A stretch of 64,000 nt of DNA, taken from Myoxocephalus aenaeus (taxonomy: Eukaryota > Chordata > Actinopteri > Perciformes > Cottidae). The notes under the pieces were generated by a model. That model was not told the DNA's origin. It searched no databases and saw only the letters and a program-made list of their open reading frames with translations. Of this stretch, positions 22,937 through 64,000 are shown piece by piece. The stretch covers positions 3,441,001 through 3,505,000 of the forward strand of contig JBAMJR010000003.1 in the NCBI GenBank assembly GCA_038501785.1, given 5' to 3'. The position numbers and the translations under genes are program-made. Position 1 is the first letter of the stretch. Every line of letters begins with the position of its first letter.

Positions 22937-25007
22937 ATTCATATTGTGAGTGCCACTTGTTTGTCTAACACAGCCACACACACACACATACACACACATG
23001 CTAACATCGTATCGGTAGCAAGACCTCACATACAGGGAATAAGATTTAGTGCGCAGCGCTAATTATAATTGCATGTCCTCGTTATTCATCCAGCCGATCT
23101 GATTAGCTCTGGGTTCCCTAAGCACAGTGTCCATTTAATCAAAGCGTGGCGGTTCGGTCTGGAGCTGGCTGGACAGTGAGCAGGCGGCTCAGTGTGTAAC
23201 TAGAGAGAAGAACTGGCCCCGTTAGTCGCCCTGAGTCTGGCTCCCTTTGGGACAACGTCACCTCCAGAGTCAGTTAAGATGTCGAATATTTCTCTGGAGG
23301 GTGAACGGAATGATGAATAATCCGGTCCTTTCCATTGTGTGTGTTCTACCACCACCTCTGTGTGTGACTTACAGCGTGCAGGAATGTTTGTCCCGGGCCT
23401 CGCAGCTGCGTCGGGTTCGGTGCGGCCTGACTGCGCAGCCTGCCTGATTCACGGCGAGGGTTTTCTCATTATCTTCTCCAGAGCTGTTTAATTTGCAGTT
23501 CCGCAGAGGAGATTTACACATTTTCCCCATTCAGCTCCCCACTGCATGCTGGCAGGGCGTAAAGTCAAAGTCGGCCAGGAGAATAGAGTTCCAACCCCAC
23601 GCACCGCTTCGCTGTCATATATCTGACTTTAGTCTGCATGTGGTCCCGTTTAGCTGAAGTGGGAGATCACTGCCAGGCGCAGGGCTCTGATGCCTACTGT
23701 GACAGTGCCTGCTGGAAATGAAACGCGATCACACACTATGTTACATTTGGTTGTGGATTTTCAAAAGTCCTGCAGTGCTTTAGGATCAAGTATTCAACCT
23801 ACATTATGATCCTGACGTAAATAACCTTTCCTCCCTCTCCGATCTACAATATTATTTTTGTGGGTCAGTGACACTAGCCGGCATTGGGGGGTCTTCGCCT
23901 GTACACGCAGAAGAGTTGTCACGGGCAGCACTTTAAAGTCACAGACTCTGTTCCCTTGTGGCCCTGATGTTGCTGATCTGCAGGCCTGACCGCAGGACCT
24001 GCCCAGCGTGTGGAGGAAGAAGAAGAAAAAAGAAGGTCCGTCCTCTTCCACAGCTTGTAATCCCTCCCGTCCGAGGAGGTCACGGCCGCGTCGGGAGGCA
24101 TTCCAGACACGGCCCCCGCTTCTACCCCATTAAACCGACCGCTGAACACACACAAAGCGTGAGCTCTCTCCGCCTGGCCGGGTCACGGTGCTACTGCGAC
24201 GGGATCCCCCTCTGGCCCGGCTGATTGGGCTGTAGTTGAGGGTTAACCCACCTGAATCAGTTTACACAGCTTTTCAGTTCTCAAAATGCACCCTCCCACT
24301 GAGCCGGGACAAACCCTTACACTTACATTAAGTACCAGCGCCATGACTGATGGAGGTCACGCATGGGACAGGAGGTTTTTCAAAAGGCGATCTAATACCT
24401 TATGTAAATCATTAGGGAGTATTTGTACTGTTGAATGTTGTATGTAAAAGTTGAAGTTCCTTAGTAACCGTCTTTGAAATCTTTTTTTCCCCTTGCTGTC
24501 TAACTGACGAGCGATATCTCCCTGCTGTGGTGTTTCTAAGCTGCGCAGCACCTTTTGTAGGACATTGTGACATGATTTACCTCAAATATTGCCTTTAAAT
24601 GAGTCAAATTTATTTTTGTTAATGTATTCAGGCGAGGTAGATATTGTTATTGCTCATACCTAAAGGATTAGTTTTGGAAAATCGGCCTCTTCACATCCTT
24701 TGCGGCGGTTAGATGAGACGTTTGCTACCTCTCTTGTGTTTATATGCTAAATATGAGGCTCCAGCCGGTAGCTGGTTAGCTTAGCTTTGCATATATAGAG
24801 TGAATAAAGGCTAACAGCTAACTTGTCTCTGTCTGAAGGTAACAAAATCCACCTTGCAGCACCTCTAAATCTCAATATGAACACGTATCCTATAGCTTAA
24901 CGGTGACACCCAGAGTCCATGTTCCTGCCCAAGAAATAGTCTCACACATAACAGCCCGGTGCACCCAACGTGTCAATGTTGTACTTAGGTTTTTGTACAG
25001 ATTAAAC
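22937..25007. other. Intergenic DNA, no gene seen
   Basis: About 2 kb without a supportable exon. A fragment at 24700-24860 is related, in antisense, to the AAGCTAAGCTAACC-type repeat (TTAGCTTAGC near 24777). Confidence 0.55.
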
Positions 25008-25961
25008 CAGTGGTTCTCAACTGGTCTGGCTCCGGGACCCACCATCACCCCTGAATGACAAGCCGCGACCCAAATCGAGGAACATTCTCAACTTCTCCAA
25101 TGTATTTAATGAAAAGATGGTGCAGTTTGAACCTGAGATAGTATAGAACATGTATGCTAACACAAAAACAAGTTTAATAACCAAAACGAGCAGCTGGTGG
25201 CGATGCTAGAGAGGGAACTATTCCCTTTTACACTCAATTAGCTGCATTTTAATTAAAAAACTAAAACTGCATCTTCAGGACATGAGGTATTACAACATAT
25301 ATAACAATTCAGAATCTTCAGCTATTTTTAAACAGACTCAACAGCTTTCATGCACAAACAGTCCAACAACTAAGAAGAAGTTTCAAAAAGACTGAAATGA
25401 CCTAACTTTAACTGACAACACACACTCACCGAATCTATGACAAACACTTTACTGTGGAACACGTCACTGTGTTGAGGAGCAGCTTTTCCACTAACTCAAA
25501 ATAAATTAAACAAAAGTGGAATTCAAAAGTATTCATATGTACAACATTAACTTCTCTTGTGATTACCTCATCAGTAAATACTGAAAAACATTGTGCTTTG
25601 CAGAAAATTAAGCAGCACTCAATTCTCCTCCCAACCCCAGAGTGTTTTCCTGTCATGCAGGCAGCGCCATCAGTTGTCAATGTTATATTCAGTAGGCTGT
25701 TTAATTAAATTATCCTAAAAACCCAGAGTCTCCCTCATATCAGGATGTTTTGACCCAACCTGGCCCACGCTGCTGAAAACATGGAGGGACAAGTGCAAAA
25801 CCAGTTGAAACCAGAGCCGGCAAAATAAAGACACTCCGCTGCATAAAAAAGTCCTTTCAAAATAAAACCACAGGATGAAAAAAAAAAAAAGAGATATATA
25901 TATATTTTTTTTTTCAGGCAACTGAAAACGTGACCCACTGAAAACGGGTTGAGAATCACTG
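25008..25961 (-). mobile_element. Non-autonomous hAT element with transposase remnant
   Basis: The ends are CAGTGGTTCTCAAC and GTTGAGAATCACTG, imperfect inverted repeats. A perfect 8-bp target duplication GATTAAAC (25000-25007 and 25962-25969) flanks the element, as expected for hAT. A minus-strand frame at 25435-25680 contains TDGAACMTGKHSGV, which resembles the conserved DGA...M.G..SGV region of Charlie-type hAT transposases. At 954 bp it is far shorter than an intact element, so it cannot be autonomous. Confidence 0.85.
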
Positions 25962-25969
25962 GATTAAAC

Positions 25970-28900
25970 AAATGATGATATATTAATTGGTGAGAGTTAG
26001 TGGTTGTGGTAGGCAGACTTTGCTATGAATGGACAGAACCAGGTCAGCTTTCCCCTCTGTTTCAAAATCTTATGCTTTTATTTTCTCTGTCACTTCAGGA
26101 ACACTCGTTCTCTCATGTGTAACACTCAGGCGTATTTCCACTTTGTCCTTAATAAACTCTACTGTACAGAACTCTACCACACACATAAAGAGCACAAATT
26201 AACAGATTTCCAAGTTTAATCATTGCAAGATATGTGTACACCATTACATCACAGCCCATTGTCTCACCTGTGATAACACAATGCTCTGAGATTGAGCTGT
26301 TTCGTACCTTGTCCCCGGAATCAAACTCTCGGTTGTTGTTCTTTTATAGGCTACTTCATCACGTCATCATCCATCAGCTGACACAGCTTCAGCACATGGC
26401 TGCTCAGGGCCACATGTGCTGTGGTCTGAGTCACGCCAAAGCCGGACTTGCTCGCGAGCGTCTGTGTTTTCAGCTGCTGACTGCTGGGCGCACCTGTGAG
26501 AGCAAAAGGAACTCTGCCTCTCAAAGCCTCCCGCAAAGTATAAATCATAGAAGCTTGTGCAGGTACAGTCGGGGTAGGGCAGAATTCAAAGGGGTGATTA
26601 TGGCAATTTATCTCCACCATTACCTCATATATGAACATTTCAGCAATTGTTTTCATTGGGATTGCATTTCACATTGAATATACAAAGAACTGAATACGCG
26701 TGCTAATCAGGAGGGTGGAACTCTGCCACCACTGCGGTATTACTCTTTAAAGGTGAATATGCATGAAGCAGTTGCAATTTCTACTTCAAAATACTACACC
26801 GTGATGCATTTTCTATCCAAAGCCAAAAGTCTACCACCTCAGCTGTCACCGACATGCATGAAACCACCAAAGCGTCCTCATCCTCATCTTTTATGTGCTA
26901 AACTATCCACCTCCTTTTTAGAATCCAGGCCGTAGCTAACAGAGACATCGCCTTCTCTGGATATTGAACATTTTCCACTCATCATTGTTCCTTTTTCGTG
27001 CACTTTTTAATGCACAAAAATCAAGTTTCATGTCGATTTCCCCATGCGCTCTCATTCTGATTGGTTTACTATTTCTTGCATGCTCAGGAAGAAGCCGAGG
27101 AGACAGTATTTCATGATTCATAGTGCTTGCTATGCTGCAGACAAATCGTGGGGGAACTGATTGATTGTCGTTTGACAGCTCCAGGAAATTTGTGTGAATG
27201 ATTCACATGTATTTCACCTTTCTTCAACATAGCGAACCTGCAGGAAGGAAGTATTAAAAACATTATATTTTCCAAAAGAGACCTGCTTCTCAAACTGAAA
27301 ATCAGATGTTGGAAGGCGGGAGGACGAAGTAAACCCCAAAAAAATGTTTTCCATTGGCTGCGACACATCTCTAGAGCTTTTTATAAGCAGGGAAGAACTC
27401 TACTTTTTCCAGTTTGAATTTCATGAAACAATAAGAGGTGATGCCGCTGTGTTTTCAGGTTCATACCAGGTCCCTGTGGAGCGAAGGCCCCGGGTCCATG
27501 TTCGTGTGAGAACTGTGAGTCTGTACTACATGACACCTTGACCTCACCTCCTGCTTAAAATGAAGCAATGAGACCCGGTGAAGGCATGTAGACGTAGCGG
27601 TCCGTTGGTTGTTAAAGAACAGGCATGTCTAAATCATTGGGCTGTCTGTTGTAATAAAAAAAAACACCAAATTGTCAGAAATGATGACGGAACGAAACAC
27701 ACGCAAAAAAAACGCAAGCCAAGCATTTGTCCAAAGGTCAGCCAAATGTCAATTTATTAACTTTTGTCTCTGCGAAACATAAACCAACACCAAATCCTTT
27801 GAGTTGCGCAACGTGCGAGTCGTATTCCAAAAAGAGGTTTTCCCTCCACGTGATCATTGCTGACGCTGATGGATCGCTTCTGTGTCACTTGGCTCCTCCA
27901 ACAGTCAGGTGTTTAGTGTGATAAGAGAGGCGTGCGGCGCTCATGTTTCCGAAACTCCCTTAGTTTCTGTGCAACAGAACGACAATAAAAGCAGAATTGC
28001 AGCAGAATGAAAACTTTGGCCAGGTTTGCTTCACACATACACCTCCTTGTCAGTATTGTATTGACAAGCAGTGCTGGATGGTTGTGTTGCTGATGGCAGC
28101 GAAAGACCATTATGAATAAATCGCAGAGATGAAAAATAGGTTACAGAGATCAGATTTTTCCTCTGAGTACACTTGTAAAAATAAGTTATCTCTGTGATGG
28201 AGATGTTGATATCGTTGCCAACAGCGTGAACAGAGACTGGGAAATGTTACTTTGTCCAATGTGCATATAGTGACAGCCCGCAGGACAAAAAGCATTGTGG
28301 AGAAATATAATTACACATTTTCCAACTCTGAGCCTTTGTTTTTTCTCAGTGTGTAAGATCACAAATATGTCTTTGATGTGTGCATGTGTTTAACTGGACT
28401 AAATATCAATAAATGCCAAGAATGATGAAAGTGCGTGCAGTATCGTATTGAACATTGCGCAATGTCTGTAGTGTATAAGACTGCTTCTTACTTTGTGAAA
28501 GGGAACACCGGCTCTTAAAATGACTGACAGTGCACAACTGAAAGAAAGGATGAAGGTTTGAGAGTCTATTCAAAGTAGAAAGAAATAATTAAACTATAGC
28601 GATTTTAAAAAGGAGAAAGACGCAATGCTTCAAGCTTATCAGAGTCAACGGTCAAAGACTGCAGTGTGTAAAAAGGGACTGCTGGACATGCTGGGAGGGG
28701 CTACTTGCTGAGTTTCGTACGAGTGAAGGTCATGCAGTGGGTGAGATGGATTCATCACGTCCTCCAGCTGACGGATTGCAGCTTCGTTCCCGTTGGGGCA
28801 GCGCCTTGTTTGATGATCTAAACTTGCATCAAAACCAGCGTGAGGTCATCCGCTAGCATACTTGTGTGGGTCGGTATTTTAAACTGATAACCGAGCTTTG

Positions 28901-29822
28901 ATGCCTCTCCACCATGCGTCTTGTTTCCAATAAGACAGAGGGGAGCCTCTCCGCCCAGATACAACAACAACAACAACAACAACAACAACATGTTGTACAT
29001 GCAAATAATGCGTAACTCCTGCACCTCCTCCTGCCGCCCAGGCTCATGCCAGTTCCATGTTATGTTCCAGATAATGAACTTCCACTTGCTTGGACTTGTC
29101 TGAAAGAAGATACTCAAGAGATAAGGCTTCTAGATAGGATAACGTCTTCTACATACTCAACACAGATACTATCATCAAGGGAGACAACACTCATCCCTGA
29201 AGTACTGAGATTATAACGCACAAAAAGAACGTTCTTTCACATGCCGGGCATACAATATTCTATATAATATGCAAAACAGAAAGACTGAAACGGTATAGGT
29301 AGAAGCAAAAATGCTTATATATTCCTATCCTAAATTATTATTAATAATTAAATCAGATCATTAATTCAAAATAAAGAAAAAATAAATAATAATCTTCCAT
29401 ATACATACATTTCATTCACACTTGTAACCCTCAAAAATTGTTTTATAAATAATCCTTTTGAAAACCAAAAATGAGTTGACCATTCTTACATCCATGTTAG
29501 CGTTGTTCCATAACTGAACTCCTACAATAGAAATACATCTTCTTTTAATCCCTTTTTTTAGCTTTTTGTACAATAAACTTACAAACATCTCTACCTGTGC
29601 CAACGCTTGCGAGCTCCCCGGCAAAAACATGATTTAAATGAGCAAACAGGACTTTCACTAACAATTAGTGTGACTTAGTGCCAAACAGCACTTTGTTTTT
29701 GTCGGTTCCTGCAATTGGAGGTCACGGACATGCAAAAGAGGGGTCGTGGAAACTGTGGTAATGATGTTGAGGCCTTTTGCATGTCTGTGCCCGGGTGCCC
29801 ATTGTCTCATAATCCGTCTATG
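25970..29822. other. Intergenic DNA, no gene seen
   Basis: About 3.9 kb containing short unrelated open frames. The longest, 147 codons at 26234-26677, shows no domain and overlaps an opposing frame of 101 codons. The only clear features are a (CAA)n run and A+T-rich stretches near 29.3 kb. Confidence 0.55.
28961..28991. repeat. (CAA)n microsatellite
   Basis: About ten uninterrupted CAA units. A poly-Asn frame here is a by-product. Confidence 0.95.
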
Positions 29823-30156
29823 TACCGTACTTTTCGGGTTACAAGCCGCTCCTACGGCTGATCAGTGTCCCCGCTGTAGCAAGCTAGTAGCGCTGCTAGC
29901 TAGCGCTGCTAGCTAGCGCTTCTGCTGCTACCGCCCACTAGCTGCTACTGCCCGCTGCTGCTGCTACTGCCCGCGTCCCCTCTGCCCAAGTCGGGTGTCG
30001 AGCCTGGTCCCGCTACCTTCGGTGGTTTTCAGGGAGCTAGCGGAAGTTAGCGGGGAAGTGACGGAGCGCTAGCAGGAGCCCCAGCTGGCTACAGCGGGGA
30101 GCTGTCGGGGACACTGACCGAAGGTAGTAGCGGCTTGTAACCCGAAAAGTACGGTA
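29823..30156. mobile_element. GCTAGC-rich foldback MITE, copy 4
   Basis: It has CTTTTCGGG-type termini on both ends and TA flanks, in the same orientation as the other copies. It differs from copy 1 internally by a small deletion and a CCCACTAGCTGC variant. Confidence 0.85.
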
Positions 30157-33100
30157 TATATAATCCGTACAATACATTGCAAAGCCCTTCACTTGTGTCC
30201 CATAGAAGCTGAATGGGCAGCCTTCAGTGGGTCTTCCCCGTAAGAAAGGCTGTGTAAAGAAAGCTCATGTTTGGCAGAATGGTGCAGATTTCAATGGAGA
30301 AATCCACCCGGCCCGTCGGCATCACAGCTTTACAACAAATAGACCAGTTCACAGTTCTAAATGTTCTAAACGTGTCCCAGTATAATTTAGGTTAAAGTGT
30401 GTGTGAATGACATCAGCTGATCAAGCTGCTGCCTCGTAACTCAACTCCGATGAAACGCGCCGAACGGTTAATGGGTTAATACAGGCTAAAACATGCAAAC
30501 ATGCTCTGGTAGAAACCCAAAATACAAGTGTGAACCTGAAAACTGGCATATTATGTGAACTTTAAAGTACTGAGAAATGTAGTTATAGCTGATTTGTAGT
30601 AGTTAGCGTGAAACCCTAATCATTCAATATCGTACATTTCATGCAAAGCGGTGCCGCGTTTCATGCCAAAGGTTTAAAATCCCCTCTTCATTGGAAAGTC
30701 AAAGATAGATATCTTGCCTTTTTAATGTGTTCCAAAATGGTTGGTTGCGATGCAGAATGCGGCCCCGGCCTTGAATGAAAAACACATTTCTTCCAGCCTG
30801 ATCATAAGCAGATAGACAAACACCAAATTGAAACCACAACCAGAGTAAACCAAGACAGGAGACTCTCCTTCGTGGGAACAAGAAAAAGCTGTGGCCTGTG
30901 TGGTCGTAATAATGAAGCAGAGAACCGCCATTTCAACAGCTGCCTTTTGCTGCGGTTCTTTTATAACGCTGCTATATGTTTTATGAATTCATTTGATTCT
31001 GGAGGGGAATGGAGCCAAAGGAGACTGAGCAGTTTAATTTGACGTGCTTGACCGAGTTACCGTGAGCATGCATGTACACAGTATGTGTGTAAGTGAGTGC
31101 ATGTGTATTCCTAACATGATTCATTTGTGGTGAATAAAACCAGCTGTTTCTATTGAACGGTGGCCAAGAACCCCATGCACCGGGGGAATAGACGGAGAGT
31201 ACAGAGTTACCTAACATCGCCTTGACCATCCGCTGACCGGCGCGCTGTGCTTTCCAACTGAGGGGACTGTTGGTCAGATCTGATCTCACAACACCAGAAG
31301 AGACGTTTATTTCTTCTGAGGAACCATCCGAAAATCCAGTACTGCAACTAACTGGCAACCGAGACGCCCTGAAACAAATATCATATTCAGGGAGAATGAA
31401 TGTTTTCATTCCATAGGGACTTATGTTATGTGTGATACTCAGATACTTTTTCCTACTTTATGCCATAGAAAACTAATTAACACAATGAATGCATACACTT
31501 AGTGTTCTGTAGGGATTTATGTGTAATATGGCACTAAAGTTTATTACAGGATTACAATAGTTTTTTTTTTTTTTTAAGACGTTCTGTAGGTAAAAGGTTG
31601 ACTCTCCAATTTGGCTCTGATTTCATTCAAATCACTCATGCTCTAATTTGTATTAATATTCTGTATTAAACATATGTCAAGCCGAGGATTAATAAACAAT
31701 AATAAAGCATCATAACTGGCAAGTGAAGACAGTTTCGGTCCCCAGTCAATTGAAAGACCTGTGAATGTGACAAGTGAAAGGACAAATGTTCTTCTCAGTG
31801 CAAATAAAAATAAACGAACACTCAACATGGCGCGCATGATTATTAATGTCTTTAACGGCGAGATGCTAAGATTACAATTCATCATAATGTGAAAATACAC
31901 ATTCTGCACATCGTGTGCTGGGTTAATCAGATAGCAGCATGTGTGGTTCAACTTTGAAAGACAAAGTAATCAGGCTGCGATTGCGAGTGTGCGAGTTTTT
32001 AATAAAACGCACAACTGAGCGGATGACTATTAGAGAACTGGCCTCTATTGGAGGTTTGAAATCACTTTTCTTCTTCTATTTTTAAGTCTTCCTCCCTTCC
32101 CCTTTCGCCTATTTTCCAAACCATACTTGAAAGATAAGTGAGTTCGGAGAAGGTTTATCTTGTTTCTTTCGAAACTTGCATTTTTGAAAGTCTTTGCAGA
32201 CAATACATTCACACTGAATACACATCAGCAGGAACTCCAGTGCAGTCCAATCACAGAGATTATTTGTATGAAAGTTTAATTGTTTTTAATCTAAAGAGCA
32301 TGAAACGAAGCAGATCATGAACATCACACAGTGAATGATCTGCAAATTGATTGGCTGTGCATTTCAAAACACACGCGCTGAGCTCTGGGTGCGCCCTAGA
32401 TTACTTCTTCCTGAGGCTATCTCAGATCCCGTTGTTCCAAAAGCCTTTTGCGTGTGGACCCTACTCCAAATGTTGTCTCATCTCACGTCACATATTTGTT
32501 ATTGCTATGACAACAGCCCGATGTTTTCTGCATTTTGCAAAGATCTGGCCCCAAAATATGGGAAGCTTTTGGGTGTTAAGAAATAAATTGCACTGTGAGT
32601 CTGTGGCTGCTTGGAACAAGTCATTTTCATATAATAATTTTGCCGATGACACTCCCGTTTACATATCTGTAGCATGAAATGATGGTGGTCGGTGTTGAAG
32701 AGGAAAGAAAGAAGCTTCTCATCCTGACTGTCTGTCATTGAATCACAATGGATTCTGTTCTTTTAAACGTCTGTCAGACTCTATGTGTCTTTATGTTTTT
32801 CTAAAAAGGCTGTCACAGGAGTCCTCACAAAGACCGCATCACACCAAGTGTCAAATATATGCATTGAATTCCAGTCTGTACTGCTCCTTTTTAAAACGCT
32901 TAGTGGTTTGGGACCAAAATACATATTGGATCATCTGCTGCCGCATCAACAGAGTCGGCCAATGGTCTGGTTGTTCTCAAAAATGAAATCCAAACGTGGT
33001 GAAACTGCTTTGTAGCTGCTCTGCTGCACATTGAAACTTCAGGAAGACTTATCTCATCTCAAAGGTTATCATTTTTTAAATCAAAAGGTGAGAATGCACC

Positions 33101-33620
33101 TGTTTTCCAATGTTTTTCACTCAATTTCGGGACAATCCTATATGCTGCTATTTCATTATCATTGTGTTTTCTTGATATTTTATTTGTTCATCATTTCGTT
33201 TGCAATGTGATTCTCCCTTAGTCTTTCTTTTGGTGTCAGTGTAATACCTTCAGAAAAGCCCCTATGTATCACATGTGGTGCTTTGATTGTTAGGTACAAT
33301 TATATTGTTATCTTTTTTGACATACTTTGCATTGTATCATTAGTTAGTCCAGCCTATTTCTTGAATTGTGTATTTGTATTAGACCTATTAATGTAAATCA
33401 CCTTTAAAAAGACACAGCATCCAATAGCGCCCCCTAATGCCCGATTTCAGCTCACTGTGACGTCGTGAAACTCAATTATGAAACGTGTTAATGACCTTTT
33501 CACAATGTCATCAGTATATATTTGGAGGTAATTTTGTGACGAGGGGGCTTTATTTAACTGATGTTGTTATCATTATCATAATTATTGTTGTTGTTATTGT
33601 GACAATCATTATTATGATGC
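30157..33620. other. Intergenic DNA upstream of ccbe1
   Basis: No gene is evident apart from a LINE coding relic around 32.8-33.0 kb and an ATT-rich run near 33570-33620. Confidence 0.55.
32815..33015 (+). pseudogene. Non-LTR retrotransposon ORF2 relic
   Basis: A short frame ends in the sequence LLLFKTLSGLGPKYILDHLL, then PHQQSRP and KMKSKRGETAL. This follows the order of the C-terminal reverse-transcriptase region of common fish LINEs (K.L.G..P.Y..D.L, then R.K.GE.A). It stops prematurely and has no upstream domains. Confidence 0.55.
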
Positions 33621-33970
33621 CTACGTCATCACCACCAATGGGCTGTGCGGGTGTCTACTCAGTCTCTTCTTTAAAGGCAGGAATGTAAATCCAGAGGGAT
33701 TAGTGCGAACACTCTGGGCTGTAAACCCTCCACTTGCTCTCCAAGGGGTCTCTGCCTCAGTGCGTAAAGCTGGGACGCACTGCGCAGCGCTTATTATCCC
33801 ACTGGCTCCATGTGCGGCACCTCTGCGGGATACTCGACGAGGATTTCTCATATTTTTTAATACCACAACCCGCGCGCGTCACTGACAGATGAAAACGTGG
33901 TGCGTTTTGCTGATGTGAAAGGCGCGTTTTCCCCTGGAACGGAGCATCTGTCCCGGAGCGCAGAGGGGAC
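33621..33970 (+). promoter_or_regulatory. ccbe1: Presumed ccbe1 promoter and 5'UTR
   Basis: CpG density rises here relative to the flanks (for example CCGCGCGCG near 33870). There is a CRE-like TACGTCA at 33622-33628 and a CCAAT at 33635-33639. No TATA box or transcription start can be placed with confidence. Confidence 0.35.
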
Positions 33971-62168
<28,198 letters not shown>

Positions 62169-62830
62169 CCCTGTTTTTGACCCTCCCGCCTCCTCCCGGC
62201 ATACTCAGCAAAACAAAAAACGCCACTCTTTTGTTTCCTCATTGCTAAAGGGCGGTGGCGTTCAAGGGGCCGACGTGTAAATAGGCCTCGACCACGCAGC
62301 CGGGATGAACTGGGCGAGGAGCCTCGGTTGCATTCTCCACACTGCCACGAACAGTGAAACGGGGGAGATGCAAGGATTATAAATTTAAAAAAAAAATGAA
62401 ATTGGACGCTCTCAGCCACTGCTAGCGCCGTCTGGCTGCCTTTCCTGTGCGGCGGTGTGAGCGATGTGTGTGCGCAGGACATGTCGAGCGAGAGAGATGC
62501 GGCGTCTGAGTCCCTGAGCTCGAACCACTTCAAACGATGAACTTTATCGTCGACATCTCTTCCTGTTCCTGAGTCTGTGAGCTCTGCTGCCTCCGTCGGC
62601 TGTTAGTACAAAGACAGAGGACCGGGCTGTGAGCCTCCTCCTGCATCTTTACCCGCAGCATCAAGCCCTCGGGTCTGAGCTCTGCAGCTCCTCTGCACTC
62701 TGAGGCATCTTCAGGCGTCAGAGTATTACAATCCCAATCCTGCACTGTTGGACAAAAACATTAATGTCTGATGTGTTTTTTTTTTATTGTTTCTTGTACA
62801 ATTAAACGTTTAAATATGCAAATGTTAATC
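62169..62830 (+). other. ccbe1: ccbe1 3'UTR
   Basis: Non-coding on the sense strand after the stop. The likely polyadenylation signal ATTAAA is at 62801-62806, giving a 3'UTR of roughly 650 bp. A 233-codon frame on the opposite strand (61832-62533) runs across exon 11 and this UTR and is considered fortuitous. Confidence 0.6.
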
Positions 62831-63070
62831 TGTTATGTAATCAGAGAGAGAGATGTTAAAAGTGTGAGACATCCAAACCTGTGACAACGCATTTAAAACA
62901 ATGTGCTGGTATCTGTGGACGAGAAATAACATGCAGTATTAAATATTGCACAAAAAGGTTGTAGGCAATTAAAACTTTAAATTGAAAGGATAAAATTGAT
63001 TAATGCATTGGGAAAGATCCAGGGAGACAGGGAATCCTTTTTTAAATCGCAAGGTTTGAGAAGATACCAA
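62831..63070. other. Intergenic DNA downstream of ccbe1
   Basis: A+T-rich, no feature seen. Confidence 0.5.
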
Positions 63071-63920
63071 TCTCATCAGGAGGCGACTCTTCTGGTTGTA
63101 TAGAAGTCTATGAGAAAATGACTCTACTTCTCTCTTGATTTATTCCCTCAGTAAACATTGTTAACATGAGTTTATAATCTCAAGTCTTCTTCAATACAGC
63201 ATGATGTTCATTTTTTAAATGATGGTCCATTTAGAGTCAAACAGACCATAAAGCAGGGTGTGCTTTAGGGCGGGGCTACCTTTTGATTGACACTTTCACT
63301 GTGTGCTTTCACTTCATGGAAGTTAGTTGTAACATTCTGGTCGCCAGAAAATTACGTGAAGGCCCACATCTCCACATTCACGTACACTCACAGACTTTGA
63401 TGCTCGTTCCCGCAAAGTCCGTGAGGGTTTAGTTCTGTCCTGCTGTCAAATAGTCGAGTGATTGAGGGCTCTCTCGCATACATTTTGAGCCGAGGGAATT
63501 ACCCACAATTCATAGCAACGTGACGTTAAACAGGGTTACCGGTGGAAGCATGGAGACGTACAGAAAAGGCAAATAAAGAATTAGCCTGGCGAATTACATT
63601 TACTCCGAAACAATAAAGATGAAAGATGGAACATAAAAATACATGAAATCAGAGGAATGGAAGCAGAGATTATGTTACACAGAATTATTCATCAAACATT
63701 CAATGTAGTTATTGATTTGTTTTGACAAATAGATTATTTGAAATTACCAAATCAGGGAGTAAAAAGTTATAATAAATACCCACAATTGTCCCTAATATTT
63801 TTTTGGGTGCAAAAAACAAGATGGTGACCGCCAAAATGTCAAATTCAAAGCTTCAAAACTGCCCTCTACAAACCAATGGGTCAGGGTGACTTTGTCCACT
63901 TCTTTTATACAGTTGATGGG
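63071..63920. repeat. Long copy of the teleost dispersed repeat, possibly interrupted
   Basis: It opens with GGAGGCGACTCTTCTGGTTG and TAGAAGTCTATGAGAAAATG. It continues through CATGATGTTCATT, CCATTTAGAGTCAAA, CCATAAAGCAGG and TGCTTTAGGGCGGGGCTACC, and closes near CCACTTCTTTTATACAGTTG. The same ordered text is scattered in pieces at 3.8, 37.9 and 41.1 kb. No terminal repeats or coding capacity are visible. Confidence 0.55.
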
Positions 63921-64000
63921 CCAGAGGGCGAAAGCGTCGGTTACTAATTAACACAAAGAATATTGCTTGTTTTTTGTTTAAAAAAAACCTTCAGAGGAGC

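Noticed and set aside
26234..26677. 147-codon frame in intergenic DNA with an opposing 101-codon frame
   Set aside because: Low-complexity residue use without any motif; opposing frames of similar length suggest chance.
11615..33620. Possible pmaip1 (Noxa) gene, which neighbours CCBE1 in mammals
   Set aside because: I looked for a short frame with a BH3 motif (L...IGD) and saw none. A small two-exon gene could still be missed by eye.

Overview
The window looks like nuclear DNA of a ray-finned fish, probably a percomorph teleost. Its introns are dense with dinucleotide repeats. It also carries recognisable teleost dispersed repeats: LINE 3' tails, hAT and PIF/Harbinger remnants and a foldback MITE family. 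Two spliced protein-coding genes, both on the + strand, account for all the coding sequence I can support. The species and the repeat-family names are inference.

Layout. From 237 to 10080 lies a five-exon gene for a 506-residue synaptotagmin-like protein: short N-terminus, one membrane segment, a long Ser-rich linker, a degenerate C2A and a clear C2B. Its 3'UTR probably runs to about 11.05 or 11.63 kb. From about 11.6 to 33.6 kb is a 22 kb intergenic stretch with no convincing exon. It holds four full-length copies of a GCTAGC-rich foldback MITE, a complete non-autonomous hAT element with an 8-bp target duplication, and LINE relics. From 33971 to 62168 lies ccbe1 (collagen and calcium-binding EGF domains 1), 11 coding exons encoding 386 residues. 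Every splice phase closes: the exon lengths sum to 1161 nt with an uninterrupted frame. Its intron 2 is 21.4 kb. Its 3'UTR probably ends near an ATTAAA at 62801. The last kilobase is dispersed repeat.

Function. ccbe1 encodes a secreted matrix protein which, from established work, assists ADAMTS3 in activating VEGF-C and is needed for lymphatic development. The synaptotagmin-like protein lacks the aspartates that normally bind calcium in both C2 domains, so a calcium-independent membrane or adaptor role is more likely. The two genes share strand and neighbourhood, but nothing here suggests they act together.

Points for follow-up: matched changes in both terminal repeats of the MITE family; an inverted GT/AC microsatellite pair in synaptotagmin intron 1; a 22-bp minisatellite with alternating unit types beside ccbe1 exon 3; two frame-neutral 36-nt collagen exons, one with a weak donor; and a Harbinger-like element with an odd internal architecture. 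I found no clear sign of a wholly new biological system.
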